Of a stretch of 64,000 bases of DNA, positions 58,289-64,000 are shown piece after piece. The notes under the pieces are model-generated. The model was given only the letters and a program-made list of their open reading frames with translations, searched no databases and was not told the DNA's origin. The stretch is from assembly GCA_944739405.2 (NCBI GenBank), contig OX123182.2, positions 92,310,051 through 92,374,050 on the forward strand, written 5' to 3'. Both the position numbers and the translations under genes were made by a program. This stretch comes from Euclidia mi (taxonomy: Eukaryota > Arthropoda > Insecta > Lepidoptera > Erebidae). How positions within the stretch are numbered: the first letter of the stretch is position 1; each line of letters starts with the position of its first letter.

Positions 58289-60854
58289 TGATTTCAATGG
58301 ATGGGTGGGAGTAAAACGAGATGGATTTGAAAGGGTTTTAGGTGGATTTGGTGATGAGAGTGTGAATGAAAATGGAAAAGTTTTGCTTGAGGTTTGCTTA
58401 GAGTGGAGCCTTTGTGTGACAAACACCATGTTTGATCACAAAAGGATACACATGTATACGCGTGAGGCTAAGAATGTTAGAAGAAGTATGATTGATTTTG
58501 TAATTGTAGATGAATGTTTGAGAAATAATGTGTTAGATACAAGGGTGTATCGAGGGATCGGCATCCACACAGACCACTTCTTAGTGATGAGCCGGATAAG
58601 TGGACTCTTTAAAGGATGGCGACACCGAGAACATTATGAAAATAGGGTCCTAGAAAGAATAAAAGTAGAAAATCTGCAAGAAAAAGATGTGAAAGATGAG
58701 TATAAGCGAAGATTGATAACAAGATTTGAGAGGTTCGATGGCATAAATGATATGGAAGAATTACGGCAGTCTTTTAAAGAAGAGATAGTATGTGTAGCGT
58801 CTGAAGTATGTGGTGTGATCAAGAGACGGAAAATACGAAAGGTTAAGAGTACATGGTGGGACAAGGATGTAAAATCAGCAGCGTCAGAGAAGAAGAAAGC
58901 TTGGTTAGATTGGTTGGTTGCCAGAGCAAATGAAAGAATAGGAAAGGCAACGAGTGATGACATAGATGAAGCAAGAAAGGAGTTTGTTAGGTCAAAAAGA
59001 ATTGTGAAAGAAATTGTTAAAAGGAAAAAAGAGCAAAAGAAAGATGAGTTTGATAGCAGACTATCTGAAGATTTCCGGAGAAACATAAAGTTTTTCTGGA
59101 AATCCGTTCGTGCAGTTCGAGGAAGAACTCAATCCTCAGAATACACGTCAATCAGAGACAAGAATGGAAAGATAGTGAATGGTGAATCATGCGTGCTGAA
59201 CAGATGGAAGGAGTATTTTGAAGGTCTATTTGAAAGAACGGTGATAGAGACATCGATCGACGAAATTAATGGTAATAATAGCAATGATGAAAGCGATATT
59301 GGTGTGGATGAGATTGTGAAGGCGTTGGGAAGTATGAAATTAGGTAAGGCTGCAGGATATGATAGGATTACAGTTGAAATGCTGAAGGCTGGACAGGGTA
59401 TCATAGTTGGTCAGCTGCAGCGCTTATTTAACTTGTGCTGGAGCACCGGCCGAGTGCCTGATGACTGGACCATAGCGGTGGTTGTGCCTCTTTATAAGGG
59501 AAAAGGCTCGCAACAAGACTGCAAGAACTATAGAGGCATTAGCCTTCTCAGCATTGTTGGCAAATTGTATGCGAAGGTACTGATTGAAAGAGTTATGGAA
59601 GTAACCGACAAGAAAATATGGGATGTACAAGCAGGATTCCAAAAGGGTATGGGGTGCACGGATCAAGTCTTTTCCTTGCGGTGCGCAGCCGAAAAATTCT
59701 TGGCCAAAGGTCAAAAGGTCTATTGCGCATTCGTGGATTTGGAAAAGGCTTACGATAAAGTGGTGAGGAATGAAAAGTGGTCGGTACTGTCGATGTATGG
59801 GGTGAACAGCAGCCTCATACGAGCTCTGAAATCCCTTTATGAAGATTCTAGAGCTTGTGATGAGGATAAATGGGTCGTACACTGATTGGTTTACCATCGA
59901 AACAGGTGTTAGACAGGGATGTGTAGCGTCGCCGTGGCTGTTCAACCTCTTCATGGACAGTTGTTTGCAAGATTTGAAAAATAGTGACTGTGGATTAAGG
60001 ATGAATGAGTTACTTGTCAAATGCCTCCTTTATGCTGATGATCAGGTTATACTTGCGTCTTCAGCGGAGGAGTTGCAGGTGATGGTAACAATCATGCATG
60101 GTGCGTTAGAGAGGAAAGGAATGAAAGTAAATGTAAGTAAAACGAAAGTTATGGTTTTTGAAAAGGAGGAATGCGTTACGGCTTGTAATGTTATGATCGA
60201 TGGACAGCGAGTGGAGCAAGTGAATGAGTTTGTATATTTAGGTACGCTGTTTACAAGAGATGGTAAGAATGTAGAAGATATTGATAGAAGAGTTAATGCA
60301 GGTAATAGAGTGAATGGAGCTCTGAAGGCGTTTATGAATAGCCAAAACGTGTCCAAAAAGGAATGTTTGGCTGTCCATAGACAGGTGTTAGTACCTACTC
60401 TTATGTATGGTAGTGATAGTTGAAGAAGAGTCATGAAAGTAGAATAAATGCTGTAGAAATGAGAGCACTGCGAAGTATGTGTGGTGTTTCTTTGACTGAT
60501 AGAGTAAAGAATTGTGTGATAAGAGAGTGTTGTGGGGTAAAAGAAGATGTAGTGACAAGCATCGAGAAAGGTATGCTAAGATGGTTTGGACACGTGGAGA
60601 GGATGCATGACGAAAGACTGACCAAGCAGATATATAAGGCAAGTGTGGAAGGGACAGGACGATGGGGAAGACCTAGGCGGACGTTCTCTGACCAGATTGG
60701 AGACATCCTAAATACAGGACAGGTTAGAAGCACCCTGAACAGAAGAGCATGCATGAGGAATCTGATGGGAGTGAATGAAGCAAGAGAGATATGTCAAGAT
60801 CGTTGCAAATGGCGCTCCGTAATCTCAGCCTACCCCTCCGGGAAACAGGCGTGA
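58289..60854 (+). pseudogene. RTE LINE ORF copy 2, truncated and broken
   Basis: The main frame (58289-59885) covers most of the endonuclease and the reverse transcriptase up to LYEDSRAC, with a Trp codon where copy 1 has a stop. A small deletion near 59855 shifts the frame. The next frame continues through VRQGCVASPWLFNLF and YADDQVILA to YGSDS, where a TGA at 60421-60423 and shift occur as in copy 1. The last frame carries WFGHVERM and GRPRRTF and ends TGA at 60852-60854. The codons before 58289 in the open frame belong to the target LINE, not to this element. Confidence 0.87.
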
Positions 60855-60873
60855 GTCTATGTATGTATGTATG
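58289..60873 (+). mobile_element. RTE-clade LINE, copy 2, 5'-truncated
   Basis: Same family as 37040-40122 and very similar in sequence. It starts inside the endonuclease (DFNGWVG) and ends with a TATGTATGTATG tail. The 13-bp duplication shows it moved by target-primed insertion and was truncated in that process. It lies antisense in the C-terminal coding part of a jockey/CR1-type LINE. Confidence 0.9.
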
Positions 60874-60886
60874 TAAATTTGCAAGG
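60874..60886. other. Right target-site duplication of RTE copy 2
   Basis: Exact copy of 58276-58288. Confidence 0.88.
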
Positions 60887-63616
60887 CAAAGAGATTAACA
60901 CGGTTCGATCTACGTAAACTGTATTTAATGTTAAATGAAATATGCGAAAGCAATTCGGGTGAATCAATAATTGAATGAATTATTTTATATAAATAAACCA
61001 GATCAAAATATTTGCGACGAGCTTCCAATGGTTGTACATTGAATTTACTTTGAATTTTTGCAGCCTTTGGTCATAATTCAAGTACGTACGACCAACTTTT
61101 TGGCGGTAACAAATAATTTTAAGGCATTTCCTTTGAACACGCTCTATGTCGTTAATGTGCACTCTATAATATGGTGACCAGATCGGAGAGCCATATTCCA
61201 AGGTACTTCTTACCAGGGCATAGTAAAGATAAAGCACACTTTGAGCTTTTTTGAAACCTTTTGTTGTCCGTAGAACGAAACCTAGGAGCTTGTTGGCTTT
61301 CGAGATTATATGTTGGTAGTGAGGTCGAAAAGAAAGTTTATCGTCGAAGAGTATACTCAAGTCTTTGGCAACACTAGACCTATTAAGTACTTGTCCATCA
61401 ATAATGTAATTATGTAAAATTTTGTTGCGTTTATTTGAAAAATATATTAAAAAACATATATTGATATTTAAATACATTTTATTCGTATTGCACCAATCTG
61501 AAACAATGTGTAGATCGTTCTGCAAATTCTGACAATCGGCCAAAGACGTTATGTTGGCAAATATTTTTAAATCATCAGCGTAAAGGAGACATTGACAGGA
61601 CAGACGCTCAATCAGGTCATTTATAAATATGACAAAGAACAGGGGGCTCAGATGGGATCCCTGAAGAACACCGGAAAATACCCTCACTGGTAAAGAAAGA
61701 TACCCCTTTAAGGCTACCAATTGACTCCAATTATCTAAATATGATGAAATCCAACGAAGCAAGTTACCCTGTGTACCATAGGCGGCAAGTTTTTTGCAAA
61801 GTAGTTTATGGTTGACCTTGTCAAATGCCTTTGAAAAGTCAGTGTAGATAGCATCTACCTGACCACCTACTGAAAAGCTTTTACATAGGAAATTCTTGTA
61901 TTCCAACAGATTGGTGATAGTAGATTTGTTCCTAACGAAACCGTGCTACCGTTCCGAGAGAATGGGTTTGATGTGATTATACAAGTAATTGTATAAAAGC
62001 GACTCGAATAACTTGGCAAAACAAGATAAAATGCTTATTGGTCTATAGTTCTCGCAATGCGACCTATCACCGTTCTTAAAAATGGGTACTATGTGCGCCA
62101 TTTTCCAGCGTTTTGGAAAAGTTCCACTGTTGAGTGATTTATTAAATATAATGCAAAGAGGACTTGCTAGCTGTGCAGCACATGAGCAGACAAAAGAAGG
62201 TGGAAGCAAGTCAGGACCAGCGCCTTTGTTTTTATCCAATTGACGCATTGCCAGTATAATGTCCTTAATGCTAAATGGCACCGATGACAATACATTAACA
62301 ATCCTGGGGTCAGAGGCAACGGTCATCAGATCGGGACAGGATGGCGAGTTAGGTAGGTTGTCAGTCTCAAAAACAGAACCAAAATAATTAGAGAAGAGTT
62401 CGCAAATACCTTGACCCTTAGATGAATTAGATTCTCCCAACGACATAACTCGAGGTATTGAGGTTTGACCCTTTTTGTTGTTTACAAATTTCCAGAACAA
62501 TTTTATGTTCTTCTTAATAGAATTTTCAGTAGAAGATAAGTATCTTTTGTAACATTCTTTGGCTAGTCTTTTACATCTAGAACGAAGCAAAGAGAAGGCA
62601 TCATAATCGCGGGGATTATTGAACTTTTTAAACAGTTTGTGATATTTTCTCTTTTCCTCGTTGCATTTTATAAGGCTTTTGCTATACCAGATCGGGTAAG
62701 TTTGGGGTGTAGATTTTATCATTGGGGTGTGCCTTTTTATTATATCAAATAGCTTGTCATAGAAAATATCCGTACTTGTGTCTACGTCAGGCAATGATAA
62801 TAAGTTATTCCAATCGACTAACTCTAGTTCCACCTTAATTTGTTGCAAGTCACATTTAGAAAACAGTAACACTGTGCGTAAGCACTTTGTAAGACCTTTC
62901 ACCTCATATGGTAATTTTATTTCAATTAAAAGGGCTGGGTGATGTTTATCTGTTTATCCAGTGAGCTCAGGGAAAAAGTATCATTTACACTGATGGTATC
63001 GAAATTTATTAGTATATTAATGTTGTTAAACTGACTTAAACTACAGAGTGTCATAAATTCGTCAAGTAACAATAGTTTTTTGGAGAACGTACCGGCTAAG
63101 TTTGAGTCAAGATTTGTGTGAGTTCTGGAACAGAAGTCAGGAGTATTGAAATCGCCGACTAACAAAAAATTATCATCAGGTCGCGTATGCAACAAAATCT
63201 TTTGACAATTATTGTAGAATTGATCAAGTTGAACAATATCTATATCCGGAGGTAAGTAACAGACACAAATATTTAAATTAGGTACGTTAACAAAACTAAT
63301 GTATTCCAGATATCCTCCATACCGGTCTGCCATGAAGTCTGGTGAACAAATTGATACTTTTTAGTACTGCGATAAGGGCACCCCCTCCCTCGGATTTAGA
63401 TGAACTAGTGCTCGCACGATCTCGTATGAAGACATTATAGCGATCATCAAAAACTTCTCTATCATATACTCCCTCATTAAGATTTGTTTCCGTGAGACAA
63501 ATAATATCATAGTTACAGTTCAATACATTTAGATAAAATTGTGTGAGTTTACTTCGTATTCTGTTTACATTTTGGTAGTATACATAAATCATTATAAATT
63601 TGTTTGACTTGCACAA
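60887..63616 (-). pseudogene. Jockey/CR1-type LINE ORF2 (endonuclease, reverse transcriptase), broken
   Basis: Starts near 63600 with YYQNVNRIRSK and IICLTETNL. After a shift near 63330 come LLVGDFNTPDF and a further shift near 62930. Reverse transcriptase motifs are NKGAGPDLLPPSF, NYRPISILSCFAKLFE, YTDFSKAFDKVNH, GVLQGSHLSPLFFVIFIND and YADDLKIF (near 61575). A TAG at 61946-61948 interrupts the same frame just before HGFVRNKST. A shift near 61000 precedes a conserved Y..LLYKI-like end. The reading then passes into the RTE insertion point. APE-type nuclease plus these motifs indicate the jockey/CR1 superfamily. Confidence 0.85.
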
Positions 63617-63659
63617 AAAGAGAAACTATATTTATAGGGAAAGTGTGTGTATCAATTTA

Positions 63660-64000
63660 CTTTAAATTATTTAAGGAGTCTAAGCTCTTAACAATGATAG
63701 GAGGACAGGTCTCATCCTTGCGTATGTAGATTTACCCAAAGCGTACCCATACAAACTTATAATTCATTTCCTTACAGAATTTTCTTGCATTGCTATGTAG
63801 TGCCTTAGTTTCAGGAGACAGTTGTTCGGAGAGATAAATTCTGTTTGTTTCACCAGTAAAGCCAATGTGTGTAGTTGCAAGCTTCTCTTTAGGATGGGTC
63901 TTATTGAACCGTGTTACGGCGGACAGCAATGAATCACGCTGTATTTGTGACAAAAGTGTGATCAGAATAGTCCGTGGCCTTTTCGAGGCAGTATCCATTT
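63660..64000 (-). pseudogene. Jockey/CR1-type LINE ORF1, C-terminal part
   Basis: Reads NRIYLSEQLSPETKALHSNA and FVWVRFG, then TAA at 63732-63734 where a Lys-type codon is expected, then IYIRKDET and a final stop near 63670. The pattern (N..I...E.L.......L...A.....Y.F.W...G...VRK) resembles the FP25K-like C-terminal domain found in ORF1 of several insect LINEs. The N-terminus is outside the window. Confidence 0.65.

Larger units (their letters stand above)
57872..64000 (-). mobile_element. Jockey/CR1-type LINE with ORF1 and ORF2, interrupted, runs off the window
   Basis: On the minus strand: ORF1 end (63660-64000), ORF2 (63616 downward), a 3' UTR and an A-rich tail seen as T-runs at 57872-57903. 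The ORF2 C-terminus is split by a plus-strand RTE copy (58289-60873). When the insert and one duplication are ignored, the ORF2 frame runs through the junction without a break. The 5' end lies beyond base 64000. Confidence 0.82.

Overview
The window looks like repeat-rich nuclear DNA of an insect, most likely a moth or butterfly. This is inferred from the company of repeats: tRNA-derived SINEs, SINEs ending in (GAT)n-type tails, short Helitron-like elements that start TC and end CTAG, Zenon-like CR1 debris, BEL/Pao, Ty3/gypsy and errantivirus LTR elements, and R1, RTE, R4/Dong and jockey/CR1-type LINEs. Spacer DNA is AT-rich. I found no convincing host protein-coding gene, tRNA, rRNA or CRISPR array. 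Every substantial coding stretch belongs to a mobile element, and all but the shortest visibly carry stops, frameshifts or truncations.

Layout. 0.75-1.73 kb: orphan C-terminal nuclease-like module of a reverse-transcriptase mobile ORF. 2.1-3.6 kb: AT-rich DNA with a recurring GATTTCGGTG motif, hairpins and a 126-bp tandem duplication. 4.1-4.3 kb: SINE. 5.1-5.85 kb: GC-rich block of unknown origin. 5.95-12.3 kb: BEL/Pao element (minus strand) whose integrase is deleted up to the LTR edge. 13.0-28.1 kb: three-level nest. A minus-strand R4/Dong-type LINE is split at 14750/26812 by a 12-kb Ty3/gypsy element (TSD CCAT, two 729-bp LTRs). The gypsy element is itself split in its RNase H region by a 5.5-kb R1-clade LINE (15-bp TSD). 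28.1-37.0 kb: spacer with SINEs, three Helitron-like copies in 4 kb, Zenon-like pieces and perfect hairpins. 37.04-40.12 kb: near-complete RTE LINE (minus, 12-bp TSD). 42.3-43.3 kb: foldback-like inverted repeat with a SINE inserted in one arm (12-bp TSD). 44.25-56.15 kb: jockey-type LINE (minus) split by a 7.8-kb errantivirus-like element with an env remnant (TSD GTAC). A 305-bp direct repeat lies just outside each end of that unit. 57.87 kb to the window end: jockey/CR1-type LINE with ORF1 and ORF2 (minus), split by a second, 5'-truncated RTE copy on the plus strand (13-bp TSD).

The elements do not form a cellular pathway. They form a record of insertions whose order can be read from target-site duplications. 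In the main nest the order is R4/Dong LINE, then gypsy, then R1-type LINE. In the others it is jockey LINE then errantivirus, LINE then RTE, and foldback element then SINE. Such stacked nesting without host genes is typical of heterochromatin, of lepidopteran W chromosomes and of piRNA-producing TE traps; which applies here cannot be told from sequence alone.
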